Below are positions 35,844 to 55,083 of a stretch of DNA of 64,000 bases, in pieces. Source of the stretch: Adineta steineri. Lineage: Eukaryota; Rotifera; Eurotatoria; Adinetida; Adinetidae. The notes under the pieces were generated by a model that had not been told where the DNA came from, ran no database searches, and saw only the letters and a program-made list of their open reading frames with translations. The stretch is from the NCBI GenBank assembly GCA_905250115.1, contig CAJNOI010000113.1:175084-239083 (forward strand). The letters run 5' to 3'. Made by a program: the position numbers and the translations under genes. Each line of letters begins with the position of its first letter. The stretch's first letter is position 1.

Positions 35844-36040
35844 CAGTGGCGGATTTCGAGAGGGCGATCACTTTCCCCCTTCCGAATTTTTTACAGCAAA
35901 AATAGGTTCACACTACTTCGATTGGACTCAAAAAATAGCTTTTAGCTGAAATCGCCCCCTCCCTCCTCAAGTATCGTCCCTCCATACTCAAAAAACAAAA
36001 TCGCCCCTCCCCCCTTTCAAGAATCCTAGATCCGCCACTG
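35844..36040. mobile_element. Non-autonomous hAT-type MITE (197 bp)
   Basis: The terminal inverted repeats begin CAGTGGCGGAT at 35844 and end with its complement ATCCGCCACTG at 36040 (11 bp perfect, then partly matched). The element is flanked by a perfect 8-bp direct repeat, CTGATTGA, at 35836-35843 and 36041-36048. An 8-bp duplication and CAG...CTG ends are the signature of hAT transposons. It has no coding capacity. It is noticeably GC-richer (runs of cccctccc) than its surroundings. The intact duplication suggests a fairly recent insertion. Confidence 0.9.
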
Positions 36041-36048
36041 CTGATTGA

Positions 36049-36608
36049 AATATAAGGATAATTAAATAATGTTTGTTAATTACATTATATATAAACTGTG
36101 AAATATTATATTTATATGAACGTAAATATATAAAGTCAAACAGTAACTATATTTTTTGTTATTTGGAAATACATTGACATATTCATTTAAATATAAAAAG
36201 ATAATACATATGAATCTATTTAAAGGTTGAATAATTGTTTCGAAACTATTGAATATCGTTCGAACTAATCGAATAAATCATGTCATTAATAAAAACTATC
36301 GTCTTGAATTTATAACTGTTGAAAAATACAGATTTACCCTGATTGAATTTTCGGATATTTATTTCCTTTGAGATTGTTTGTATTTACATAGATAAATAAA
36401 GTTTATATTATAAAATGTCAAACTCAATTTTCTTGAGCAAGTTTTACGTAAATTTGTTTATGATTCATTTTTTTCAGGATTAGAAATCATGAATGAATTC
36501 TTTTTATTGCTTCGAATGCCATTGAGTAATAAATAGATACAAGAAATAACTTTTTTTTTCCTTTATAAATATATATTTTACGTATACAATTTTTTGGCAA
36601 ATGTTTTA
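36049..36608. other. Intergenic stretch, no gene seen
   Basis: AT-rich; no recognised feature. It is the 3' flank of the minus-strand neuropeptide gene. Confidence 0.5.
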
Positions 36609-36996
36609 TTATTGGGAATTATCATTAACCATTGAATTACGACGTTTGCGTCCGACAAGATAAGAGGCACGTTTACCAACTAAATATGTACCGCGTTTAC
36701 CCACTAAATAGGATGCTCGTTTTGCTTCAGATAAATCTTCGTCTAAATCAAAAAAAAAACGTCATTTTAAAAAAATAAGAATGAATAAAACTTTTGTATT
36801 TACCACTATGTGTTGATGCTTCTTCATCAGATGTAGTGGCTACAACATATCGTTTTCCTACCCAATAACCATTGAGATGTTTTCGTTTTTGTAAGAGATC
36901 AGCAAATTGTTCTCGTTCTTTATTTGCTTGAGCAAAAACCATAGTCATAGCAAAAAGCATGACAACTATGTATGCGATTAATGTATTGTATTGCAT
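36609..36996 (-). CDS. Neuropeptide precursor with repeated xxYLV-amide units
   Basis: Two exons, 36804-36996 and 36609-36742, join in phase to give 108 residues. A hydrophobic signal peptide (MQYNTLIAYIVVMLFAMTMV then FAQA) is followed by an acidic/basic linker. The cleavage sites are textbook dibasic: KR|KHLNGYWVGKR in exon 1, then EAKR|ASYLVGKR|GTYLVGKR|ASYLVGRKRR in exon 2. Each unit ends Gly-Lys-Arg or Gly-Arg-Lys-Arg, so the Gly would become a C-terminal amide. Predicted products are two ASYLV-amides, one GTYLV-amide and one (K)HLNGYWV-amide. These are inferred, not shown. I do not recognise the family; molluscan MIP-type FV-amides are the nearest thing I can think of. The small exon layout is typical of neuropeptide genes. 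Confidence 0.85.
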
Positions 36997-38389
36997 GATT
37001 ATTTAAATTTTCAGACAAATAAATATAGATTGATAAAGAAAAAAATAAATTTCAGTAATGGATGCGGAGTTGTAATGAAGACTGATGACCTAAAATATTT
37101 CTATTAAGAAATGAAAAGAAGAATCATAAAAAGAAATAACTAATATAGGCCAAAAAAAAGAAAGAAAAATTTAAATAATGATGCGTATCAGATATCGATG
37201 CATTAAATAGTTACAATTAATCTTTTCTAATATTTTTAAAGTATAATAAATGATGAGAATTTATTTTATAGTACGATTAAAATAGATTCTATAATGTCTG
37301 GAAGTTGACATATCTATAATATGTTCCTCCGCAAATCACAGAACTGTCAGAAAAATATATAAAAACAAATGACTAATAATTTATTTTAAAGTTAATTAAT
37401 CAATGTCGTTGTAACTGTCACTTATAGTGTATTAAAGAAAAAATTCTTAAAAAGAAAATAAAAGACAATAGGATGTCGTCTGTTAATTTCTATTTCTATC
37501 TTACCTAAAATAACTTATGTATATCAAATAATCTAATCTATTAATTGTTAATAGATTTTTCTAAGAATTATGACTGATAGTTGCTGTCTAGTTTTCAGCT
37601 TTATTCTTTCGACTATCTCAACATACATACAAATAATGTCCTTGATTAGAAATGAACGGGCAATTAACTACTCGGTCTCTGTGTGTCTTTTCAACAGAGA
37701 TTTTTCTTTAATCGATTTTTTTTCTCTCTCTCTCTCTCCCTCTCTCTATTTCTCTATACTCCTACTCGATCATTGTCGTCGATAGCTTACATCTTTTAGC
37801 GGTAGTACGAATAGTACAAAATCAAAAAAGAATAAGAAAATCTTGTCGATCCTGATACAAAATACAATGAATTGAAAATTATTAATGATAAAACATATTA
37901 GCTGATCGAAGCTAAAGTCTTACAATCGTTCGATCGATACAACATAAGCTTTTTTCTTTTTATTCTTTTTTTAGACCTGTTATTTGTTGCTTTGTCTAAA
38001 CATCAAATGACGATAACGAGAAAAAAAACGAGAAATGACGTTCAATCAATGTGTTAATCAGACTGATTGTTTAGTTTTGTTATCGAGGGGAATAAAAAAA
38101 AGAAAAAATAGTATTAGATATAATATTAAAATGTACCAAAACAACGACTAATTTCACTTTAAGACATAACTAAAACTTCGTTCAAATGCTAAAAGTTTTT
38201 CTTAATGTGCTATTTTTTGTTAATTAAATGAATATTTGAATCTGTATTACATCATGTTTCATTTGCATTCAACATTCATCTGTTAATACTCATGTACACC
38301 CACACAAAAAAAATATGTTTAGTAGTAATAAGAATATAAACATATATGTATATTTATTAAATACATAAAAAAACAATAAATTAACAATT
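36997..38389. other. Intergenic region, no gene seen
   Basis: It includes a (TC)n tract near 37720-37747. The 71-codon frame at 37570-37785 runs into that repeat and is not a gene. The promoter of the neuropeptide gene should lie at the left end. Confidence 0.5.
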
Positions 38390-41300
38390 CTATTCGAACA
38401 ATTTTTTTACAAGTTTAGTAAAGAATGGATTTGTTGATTTTGATGCTTGATTAATATGTTTTTCTAATAGATCGAATGTTTGTCGAAATCGTATAAGAGG
38501 ATTTATTGATAATTCATCTATTGTCATTCGACGACGTTCATTAAGACGTTGAGAAAATAATAAAAATAGTTGTTTGGAATTATTATCAGGTCGTTGATAA
38601 TCATCGAGAAATTTAAGAAAAATCATTCCTATAAAGAGAATTAAATGAAATGTCTATTTGAGAAGAAAAAAACATCAAGAACGGATCATTTGATCTGGAT
38701 AAGATCAATCTTGTTTGAAAGATATTCGCTAGGTTTAGTTCTAATAGGAAAATAAGTAATCGAATTGTCTTTTTTTACATACCATGAATAAAATCATTAA
38801 GGAATGTAACATAGGATGATGTTGGTTGTAAAATAAGAAATTCATCTGATCGAAAATCATAACCAAGTCGATTTCCTTCTTTCTTTTTACATTCATCATG
38901 TTGTACATCATTTGATTGAGGATCGTTTTCATTATCATCATTTTGAGAATGATTTGAACATGTAGAAAATTTTCGTTCATCATTGGTAGATTCAATTGAA
39001 ATTGGATCTCGTTTAAAAAAATCTGGTAAACGATGTAATAATTCAATAAATACATGTAAACATGCTTCACTAACGGCTATATTAATTAATGTTGAATTTG
39101 ATTTAGTTAAACGAAATCTTATTAAATATTCTAATGATGATTGTAAAGTTTGTCGAAGATCAAGTGGTAAAATAAAACCATCATCAAGACCAACATCAAT
39201 TGTATTTGAATCTAGATTAACACGTAAACAATCTTGTTCAATTATTGATGAGAATAGTTCAGTTGTTTCATATAAACAACCATAGATATATGGACATGGA
39301 GAATCAATTAAATCTTGCATCCATGATGATGGCATTATGGAAACAAATGGATATGGCCACATAAATGGATAAATTAAATGTGATAGAGCAAGACAACATT
39401 TTGTTAATTTCGAAAGTGAACGTGAATAACATAGAATTTTTTTTGAACGTAACATTGATTCAAATAAATAAACAATATAATTTGGTGATAGAGAAGAAAG
39501 TAGAGTAAAAAAATAATCATGATTAAGACGATCATCATGTGGACAAATATAATAAAATACACGATTATTATTTAGTTTACAAATAATATTTGAAGAATTT
39601 AATGATGGGATTGGTAATGGTTTGGAATAGAATGATTGCATTAATAAACTACAATCATATTCATTTGATATGTAAACTAAAGAACATAGATAAAAATTCA
39701 TATGTCTTAGCAAACTAAAACAAGTGAAAATATAAAATAACCAAAAATTACAGACATCTAATATATTTTAATTAATTCTTATAAACCATCTCGCAGATAG
39801 AAGATTATTTATATATTTCATTATGCTCAAACACGCAAAGTTTTCAGAATCTTGGAAAAGATTTGTGGAACTTTAAAAAATTAGAAATAATGATGATCCT
39901 AGTCTGTTAAGAATTTCAATGCAAAAATGTGAAATCTAAGTGTATTTTAATAGATATATACTAGTCAGCGTTTCGATCGTTAGAGATAAATATTGTATTG
40001 CGGGACAGTGTAGTTGTCTGATTAGTATTTCACGATATGACATTAGGATCGAGGTAGAGTTAGGTGAATGAAAATCTTCTCTTCATCATTAGTAGTGATA
40101 TAATTTAGGTGAAACTGATCAACGAACAAGTGTCTTAAACCCATCATTATATACCATAATGATCATCTGAACTATAAAAAATCTTCAAAAGAATACATGC
40201 CAATAGGTCTTCTTTCAAGATTTATAGTCATTTTACTAGAATTTTAGTAGTTATGTACGAACAAATTGAATGACGTTATTTCAAGCTGAACTATTGCTCA
40301 CGGATAGCTCTACTTATGACGAGAGTACCCTAAAAACTTCAACTCAAAGGAATGTTTCTTTTTCACAAGATACTGAGTTCCCAAAATTTACTCGAATACT
40401 ATAAAAGATCCTTTTGAGCTGAAATTTCTAGGGCACTCCATTCGTCAGTAGAGTTATTTATAGGAAAAGCTGCAGCTTGTAATACCGTCATTCGATTTGT
40501 TAGTGTATATCGAGCTATAGGTTAAAATTCTAGTAAAATCGCTATAAATTTAGAGAGAAGACCTATGCGCAGTTATCAAATAAATGAAGTTCCTCGTAAG
40601 AACTTCTGATCCTTGTTTACAAAAGTTGAACTCAAGTTTATATTTTCGATGTGAGAAATCTTTCATCTAATTTAACTAATGCAAACTTTATATTTAAGTC
40701 TTAAACATCTGTGCTTTGACAGCAGTTGATAAATATACGTATTTAAGTAAACTGTTTTCATTTGTAATTCTATTATATTTTACCTGCAGTTAATTCACTA
40801 AGAATAGCATCAAAAAGTATGAAATATGGATAAATAGAAACTAAAATAGAAAAATAAAGAATAATATTTCTTTATAAAAATTTTAAATATTACCTATACA
40901 AATAACAACTGGAAATTTAGTCATTTGATTATTATCATAAGTAATTCGTCTACAATATCCATATTCAGCTTGTCCTTTGGAACTTGTTCTTGTAAAAACA
41001 TATGTTGATGGATCATTAACTATACTTCCTCCATTTTTTTGTTTCGTATTTAATTCCGGGAAACAAAATTTTTTATAATAATTTATTTCTTCAATAATAT
41101 GTTTTTTATCATCTTCACGTGGACAATAATCTATTAAAAGTTCTTTATCAACATTCCATTCAGATAATGTTATAATAAATGAAAGTTTAAATAAATGTAA
41201 ATCTAAATTTGATGATTTTGTTGGTGTTTTATGAGCTTCTAGGAATCGATTTAAATCTTTTGTTGATTTACTATAATCAAGTACATAAGATGATTGTGGT

Positions 41301-41573
41301 GGTTGAAATAATTGTTTATCAAATAATAAACCATTAATAATCAATCCATTTGAATCAGTATATACATGTGCTGTATTTGCTCGACGTCTAGGTGTTACAT
41401 GTAGATGATTTGTCGATGTATTCGAAGGTGGAGATAAATAATGTAAACCAGGAGCTTCTTCAACATTTAAATTGACACATGATATAGTATCACGATCTTT
41501 TTGATCATTTTTAGATCTTGGATCATGTGAATATGTTTGATATAAACGATTATCACTATGATTTGCTCTCATT
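38390..41573 (-). CDS. DENND2-like Rab guanine-nucleotide exchange factor
   Basis: Exons in minus order: 40894-41573, 40784-40840, 38783-39714 and 38390-38628, about 636 residues. A Ser/Thr-rich N-terminus (start ATG 41571-41573) leads to the uDENN part (FCFPELNT; TYVFTRTSSKGQAEYGYCRR; FPVVICIGVSIYPYF). The cDENN core follows (YIVYLFESMLRSKKILCYS; LSHLIYPFMWPYPFVSIMP; DSPCPYIYGCL), then the dDENN part. This order and these motifs match DENND2 proteins, which activate Rab9/Rab13-type GTPases on membranes. The junction from 40784 (phase 1) to 39714 (needs phase 2) does not close, so a micro-exon was missed or the gene has a frameshift. The intron there is about 1 kb, far longer than its neighbours, and holds a foldback element. 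An acceptor-like site precedes the ATG. Confidence 0.82.
40198..40571. mobile_element. Foldback (long inverted-repeat) element in a DENND2 intron
   Basis: The left arm from about 40198 and the right arm ending about 40571 are inverted copies of each other over roughly 165 nt. Matching words in order include ATAGGTCTTCT, ATTTATAG, ATTTTACTAGAATTTTA, GAATGACG and CAAGCTG, then ACTCAAA/TTTGAGC near the middle. Identity looks like about three quarters by eye. Outer ends read TGCxxATAGGTC on both arms. No target duplication or coding sequence is seen. It resembles a foldback MITE and would form a long RNA hairpin in the transcript. Confidence 0.72.
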
Positions 41574-43457
41574 ATTTTTTTTAATGAACTAAAAATATAT
41601 GAGTATATTATTTTTTTCAAAAAAACAAAAAAAAAAGCATTAGCCCATGACGAAATATCGAACATGTGAGATATAAAAGAAAATTTATCATTCTCTTTTC
41701 TACGTTCTGCATGTTTTTCTAATATTTATTTTTTACTGTTCTTTTTCATCGTAATATACAAAAAAAATGAATATCAATCAATATAAGAAGAAGAAGAAGA
41801 AAAATTGTGCACCTGTTCGTATTATTTATCATGTATAGAAAAGAGGATTGTCATGTATGCTTATTTTCTTATAGCTTATAACCATAAGAAATCAAATGCT
41901 TTAGTAAAAACAATGCTGAAAGCTTTTTTTAACTAAAAATATAATAAGGAATAAATATCAAACCGTTATGTCGAAATAATATTTATGAATCAAATACATA
42001 TAGAAAGAAAGAACGAGTTCTTTTTTTTCCAGTTCGATGATAAAAAGGAAAAATAAGAAATAATCGATTTGTTCAGTGAAACATAAATATAATTTCGATT
42101 GGTAACTTATCGATGCAAACGAAGGTTTATCATTAATTAACAATTAGAATTGAATAGTTGAGTTGAAACCTCGAATAGTTAGATATAGACTTAAATTGTA
42201 TTTATGATTAATATTATTATTTCCATCAAAATGTTTTTATTTCATTTTGTTTTGGCAAATTATGGAAATTAGATTAACTTTTATGGTAATATTTGTTTTG
42301 GAAGTTATTAATTGTGGAGAAAGTTTTTTGCCAGTAAAATATATAAATCATAAAATTGGAAAATGAAACTAAAGTTATCGATCAAAATAAATGTTCAACT
42401 ATTAAATTCGCCTCATATAATTATTAGGATGAGTAGTAAAAATTAATGAATATCTTTCGTTTCATATGTTCAAATAATTATAAATGAAATTTGTGAAATA
42501 TAACATTAAAATAAATCTTTTAGAGGTCAAGTTACTTTAATGACATATTACAAATACGAACAACAGATTTTATTATAATAATAACAGTTGTTATATATAT
42601 CCTTTCTATTGCCAAAATAATTGGTATATATATATATATACATTTGCTTTTATAGCTGTTATTGTCGATTATTGTATGCGTTAACCTTGCTAGAAAGTCA
42701 TTTTAATGTCATTAAATATAAATAAAAGAATAGAAATTATTACTTAACTTGTTTGCCTATATCATTCGAATTTTATTTCTATGAAAAAACAGTTTTATTA
42801 TAATCCTTATAAAGTATAAGTTTCGTTTTACTGTCTTTATTACAGTTTATCGGCTTCTTTTTATTTTGGTATCATATATAAGACGAGCAATTCGAAATGA
42901 CACTTCAAAAAAATGAAGATAATTTCAATGTCTTATTAATAAAAGTCGATAAGAAACAGCTGTATAATTTTTCGTATTTTATTTCTCGCAGGTTTATTCT
43001 TAAAAATCTTTCAATTAAATACAAACGAGATATTTTATATGAATAGAATATGCGTGACTTAAAAAAAAAAGAATTAGTTCTTCTTTTATGATTTGACATC
43101 TATATGATCAATTGTTCAGTTCATTTTCTTTCAAATCGTGATATATCATTTTCTTCGCACTCTAATTATATGTGCATATATATATAGTTAATAAAATTAC
43201 AAGTCAAACTTTCTCTAGCAAAAATTAAAAATAGAGAAGAATACAATAACCAGATTCTCTGTAATTTATTTCTCTGACCTTATCATCAATTTTATCTCTA
43301 CTTGGAAAACACGTTTCACTCAAAGAAAAACAAAGTAGTGTTTATGTAATATCTTTGTTTTTTTTGTCCAAATAAATAAAATTAAAAAAATGTGCAATTA
43401 TTATTCTGTTTTTTTCTTTGTATAATTATCAGTAATAACAAAATTTAAAAGTTTTGT
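41574..43457. other. Intergenic region, no gene seen
   Basis: Very AT-rich with short (TA)n tracts (about 42627-42640 and 43176-43186). The 61-64 codon frames here have no features. It holds the DENND2 upstream region and the GPCR 3' flank. Confidence 0.5.
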
Positions 43458-44579
43458 CTATCTGTGATAAGGCTGCATGTACTGTCCATAACTTCTTGCA
43501 TGTCTTTTATGATAATTATTTGTTCCAAGTATAACAATTCCATTTTGATTATTTCGTCGTTGAGTATTTGTTTTTGGTGCTAATAATTTAACTGGTGTTC
43601 GTTGATTTTTTGTTGAATAAAAAACAATTTGTTCAGTATTTTGTGTTGAACGTTTATACCAATTTGTATATATTTTACAACAAAAATAGTTACGAAATAA
43701 TTTAATTAATTCAATACGAAAACGTGTACATGCAAAAATAAATGCTAAGAAATTTGATGCATGATGAAAATGAAGAAGAATATTGGTAATTATATGTATA
43801 ACATATTGACGACTACTAAGATTACTTGATATTAATAAATAAATGGCATGTATTGTTGAAGGTGTTGCTGTTATAACAAAAAAAATAGATGATGCAACAA
43901 GCATTGCAGTTAATTGACGTTGTTTACTTGATAAATCTAATTTAATTTTCGAATCAGGACTTAATGTACGTTCAATACGTGATGCTTGATGAAGACGTTT
44001 TATAATAATAATATTACATATAATACAAATTGGAACAATTAACCAATATGTTAAAACTGATCGTATAGTTTCCCATGCTAAACGATGAAAATCTTGTTTA
44101 AATGCACAAAATGAACGAACAGGATTTGTTTGATTTGTTCCATTAACATATACAATATGCATATGATGTGTATAATGACTAAATATAATTAATGATATCA
44201 TAAATAATATAATAACAAATAAACGTGATTTAATTTGACTTGTTAAACGTGGCATATGACATGGATTAAACACAAGAGAACAACGTTCAATATTTATAAA
44301 ACATACAATCCATACAGATAAAAGACGAAATACATCCATAAAAAAGAAAACAATACAATCATAAGATGTTACTTGTGGGCGAAGTTTAGTAAAAATTTGT
44401 AGACTCTGTAAACAAAGTACACAACAATCAGCAATACATAATCCAGAAATAAATGCAGCTGATGGAGTTTTACGAAAAAAACGTTGATTAACAATAATTA
44501 ATGTTAAAAGATTTCCTGTACATCCAAATACAGATAAACATAATATAGCTATAGTTCGAATACGTTCTAAGATCAACAT
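43458..44579 (-). CDS. Peptide-type rhodopsin-family GPCR
   Basis: A single exon frame of 373 residues from ATG at 44577-44579. TM1 has GCTGNLLTLIIV with the conserved GN. TM2 has SGLCIADCCVL with the conserved (A)D. TM3 ends in CFINIERCSLVF, where ERC stands for DRY. TM6 is FFVITATPSTIHAIYLL and TM7 is NILLHFHHASNFLAFIFACT, a variant of the N-P-x-x-Y helix typical of FMRFamide-like and other peptide receptors. The Cys pair (TSYDCIVFF; RSFCAF) is present and loop 2 carries Asn-glycosylation sites. A splice-acceptor-like ttttag directly abuts the ATG, so a short upstream coding exon or a trans-spliced leader is possible. The ligand is unknown. Confidence 0.9.
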   Translation of the reverse strand: MLILERIRTIAILCLSVFGCTGNLLTLIIVNQRFFRKTPSAAFISGLCIADCCVLCLQSLQIFTKLRPQVTSYDCIVFFFMDVFRLLSVWIVCFINIERCSLVFNPCHMPRLTSQIKSRLFVIILFMISLIIFSHYTHHMHIVYVNGTNQTNPVRSFCAFKQDFHRLAWETIRSVLTYWLIVPICIICNIIIIKRLHQASRIERTLSPDSKIKLDLSSKQRQLTAMLVASSIFFVITATPSTIHAIYLLISSNLSSRQYVIHIITNILLHFHHASNFLAFIFACTRFRIELIKLFRNYFCCKIYTNWYKRSTQNTEQIVFYSTKNQRTPVKLLAPKTNTQRRNNQNGIVILGTNNYHKRHARSYGQYMQPYHR

Positions 44580-47500
44580 CTAAAATGAATAGTTTCTTTG
44601 ATTTTTTACCATTTTATAATATATAAAAAAATAAGATGAATACATGAGCGGCATTTCTTTATATCAAGTTGAAAAGAGTTATGAATAAAAAAAATGAGAT
44701 TATACTATGACGTGACAGTTTATCCCTAGAGTATGACGAGCAAAAGTTGTCGAGCTTTCGTTCTTTGATAATAATATGCTCATAACGATTTTTCCTCGAA
44801 ACGTTATTTAAAAATAAAAAAAAGAAAAGGATGCATTCGTTAAGATAAATAATTAGAACTATCCATGCGACAAATGTTCTCCGTATGGTATCTACTCCTA
44901 CTCTATATGATATCTTCCTTCGTTTTTGTGTTTCTCCAGAAAGCTTCTTATAATATGAAAATATACACAAAGCAACATTTGGTATTTGCTAGTATTGTCT
45001 GTAAGTTACTGAGATGACAAATCATAAGACAAAGGGAGAAGAGAAAAATAGCTAAAATAGTATATACTATAGAGAAGATATAAAATGACGTCTATATATA
45101 TTTTATTTATACATACTTCGCAATTAATAAAAAGAAATTAGAGGTTCTGATTTTTGAGAACTTGGTCGGTATTTATCATGTCAACTATTCAATTCATTCA
45201 AGCAAAATAATGCAAATTGCTGATTGCCGGTGTAAACATTTTTCTAACAGTGACAACTCATCTTTCATCGAGTGTCTTAGTTTTCTGTTCTCTCGAGATT
45301 TTTCTTTATATGTTAATCAATGATCTAAAAACTAGTAAATACTCGTTCGTTATTAGTAGACATGAATAAAAATTGATTTCCGAGTGTGAACATAATGTTA
45401 CTTTGCTCTATGCACCTTTTGTTTATCGAACTAATAAAAGAAAATGTCAAGAAAGTTTCTTTCTTATGATTTGTATTGTCATCATTGTCGTCTGTTGTTA
45501 TGCATATTTCGCTCGATTATTTCAAGCAATATAATTGATTAAGAAGGCATAAAAAGACAAACGATGTGTTGATGATGCATGAAATTGTCCTTTATATGTT
45601 TGTTGATTTTATTATAACTAGTTAATTTAACCTCAAAATAGAAAGACATCTAGCAACAGAAATCTTTATTAATTTAGAAACTGTACAGATACATATATTC
45701 GATGTTTCCTTTGTATATATATATACAGTACAGACAAGAAAATATATCTCCGGAGATATATGGTTTTTTTCTTTTGTGTTTTTTGATTGCATTTTCATAT
45801 TAAATAGGTTGTCATAGTATTGTGATTTCATCATGTCAACTTGAATTGTTAAATAAAAGAATAATTTGATTTTTTGCTTGTCAAAATAGCTAATCTATTG
45901 TTAAGATTTCTCTATTTTTAATAGTTCATAAAAGATCGTATACATTTTTAATGTCTTTAGATGAGAAATAAGATATGATAAATATATGTAAAACAGATTA
46001 TCCTATATATAATGATTTTGATTAATTTACCGACAGTCTTTTTTTTCTCATGAATAACTAATATTACAATATGTTTTTGAATACTTTTTTGTTTATAAAA
46101 GATTTTATGGTTATTTAATATGATATCTAATATTTCATGGGATTTGATATATCGTATTCCGTTAAGGAACAAAACATAAGCGTTTAGATTTTTTGTTTTT
46201 ACTGAATGTAATTATATTCAAGATTTTTTATTTAAGATATAAATATAGTATCTATTGTATTCAGAAATCATATATGTGAATGTCTTTACCTCTTGGGATT
46301 ATATTATCATATTACGAATAGTATATAATCAATGCCTGTTTTTTCTATTAGTTCTATCTCGTTATTGAGAATCAAATACATCAAGGAATAGAGTAAAAAT
46401 GAGTTTTATATCTTAGCATTGAGAATAAACTTATTTTTTATCAAAATATCATTATCTATACAATAAATAAAAACATATTTTCATTTAGGTTTTAATCATG
46501 CGAGATTAATTATATTCATATTATTAAATAAAATATGACACTTTTATCGATATGATTTCCGATGTAATAAGCAGTAAAGACTTGAAATTACATCTACTAA
46601 TGTATATCATTAATATCTAATACAATCCATTAACTGCTCAGTATAACACATATTGATGTATTTCTTTTTATCTAATGTCTAATTATTATGTCTTGACTGT
46701 TTGTATTATAATCATTAACATCTATGCGAGCTAAACATAGCGATTATATGAATGACAATAAATATGAATCGAGAATTTCAGCTATTATTAAAAAACTAGT
46801 AAACAAAAATAATGGAAAGACAATTTTGATTTATCCTATCAACCATTATTATTCATTTTAAACTCAAGATGTCAAGAAAAAGGTGTAATTAAATAAAAAT
46901 GAACCATGATGGATGTAGAAAATATGCACTGAAAGTTAACCTTTATTATACCGTATAAAAATAGACAAAATCAAGTTTATCTACTCTAGAAAACAATGAC
47001 ATATTTATAAGATAATTGTTTTTATGATGCTAAAATATAGAGTTCATTCTATCTAATATTGAAAAGTATTATGTAGTCATGCCGTTTACATAAATCTCTG
47101 AAATATTGATGAAACAACGATCCTATGATTTGTATTTATCAGATGAAAAAATATGATAGTAATGAACAGTATCTGTTCTTTACATAAAATCTACTTATAG
47201 AACAATAAAAAAAAATTTTTTTTTAATTATCACCATATGACAGGTTAATTCGGTCATCGAATTTCGTAGATTGCAAAATTATATTTTCATAAAATTTGAA
47301 ACTTTGCTATTGGATATGTCTTGCTTATTATTTTCTTTTCATTTGTTATCTAAATTAATTATTATCAGTTTGTTATGAAGACCTTGTAGATCATCTGTTC
47401 TATTATTTGTGAGTATTTCTTCGTTTACACTTCGATAACCTATGATAATGATTTAACAAATAAACATAATTAGTTTTTTTTTATTATGAATAATATTTTT

Positions 47501-48445
47501 TTTCATTCAATTTCAATGAACAATTAAATAAATATTAGAAGTATTTATATCAATAGAGTAATATGCTTTCTTTCTTTAGACTATTTGACTATTCAATAAG
47601 ATCTTTAAAATCACTCAGGAAGAAGACATTGAAATATTCTATTTCCGTTTGCTAATATTACATATAACAACTTCTTTTTCATCTTTTATATATATAATTG
47701 TAATCAAACGTATTGTATTCTAATATATTTCCGTTTGAAAAGAAGTATTATCCTATTCAATATTTAAATATAATATAAAGAATATATATATATATATTTT
47801 TTTGTCACCATGGCTCAAACGAGAATAATTCTCTATTTGTATATATTTTTTTTTGGTATACAAATTGAACAAAAAACAAAAGAAAAACAAAATACAAATG
47901 CAAAAAAAAAGAAGAAAAAAAAAACCTCAAATTATTTTTCTCTTTTTTTATTTGTGTCTGTGTCTATCATACAGGAACAAGAGAGTATAAGAGAGATAGG
48001 AAAAAATCATGAGTGAATTAAACACCCATTCACACACGCACACACACGCACACGGAAGAGCATCGATAAGAATAAAAAAAAAACAGACGAAGAAAAGACA
48101 TGGTGCGGTTGCAACAAAGTAACAATCCTAGAAATCGCCATCATCATCATCATTTCATTGTCGTATCTTTACAATACAGCAATCTTTTCTTTTTATGTTT
48201 TGCTACGCACATGATGAAAGAATAGAAGAAGAAAAAAAGGAAAAAAAAGAATACCCCTTCGTTGTTTGTTATTTATCGGCTATAAAATAGTAGTTGTTAC
48301 AGTAGGCCACAAAAACAAAAACCTTAAGCTGTATGTATACATACAGATACGCACATAAAAAGACGATAAGATGGAGAGAGAGAGAGAAAAAAAACAGAAG
48401 AAAAAAAAAAGAACCAAATGATAATGGGTAACAAGCATCATCATA
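44580..48445. other. 3.9-kb AT-rich region, no gene seen
   Basis: The longest empty stretch in the window. All open frames are short, overlapping and featureless. The right part (47800-48445) is rich in A runs with CA/GA microsatellites (about 48030-48052 and 48374-48388). Regulatory sequence for the divergent GPCR gene is likely at its left end. Confidence 0.5.

Positions 48446-55083
<6,638 letters not shown>

Noticed and set aside
35758-35949. 63-codon open frame overlapping the MITE
   Set aside because: It crosses the target duplication and the element end, so it is a chance frame and not a transposase fragment.
38775-39070. 109-codon and 100-codon frames overlapping the cDENN exon
   Set aside because: They are out-of-frame shadows of the DENND2-like exon.
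48009-48060. CA-rich repeat considered as a telomere-like or CRISPR-like array
   Set aside because: A simple irregular microsatellite; no unit-spacer structure and no match to TGTGGG arrays.
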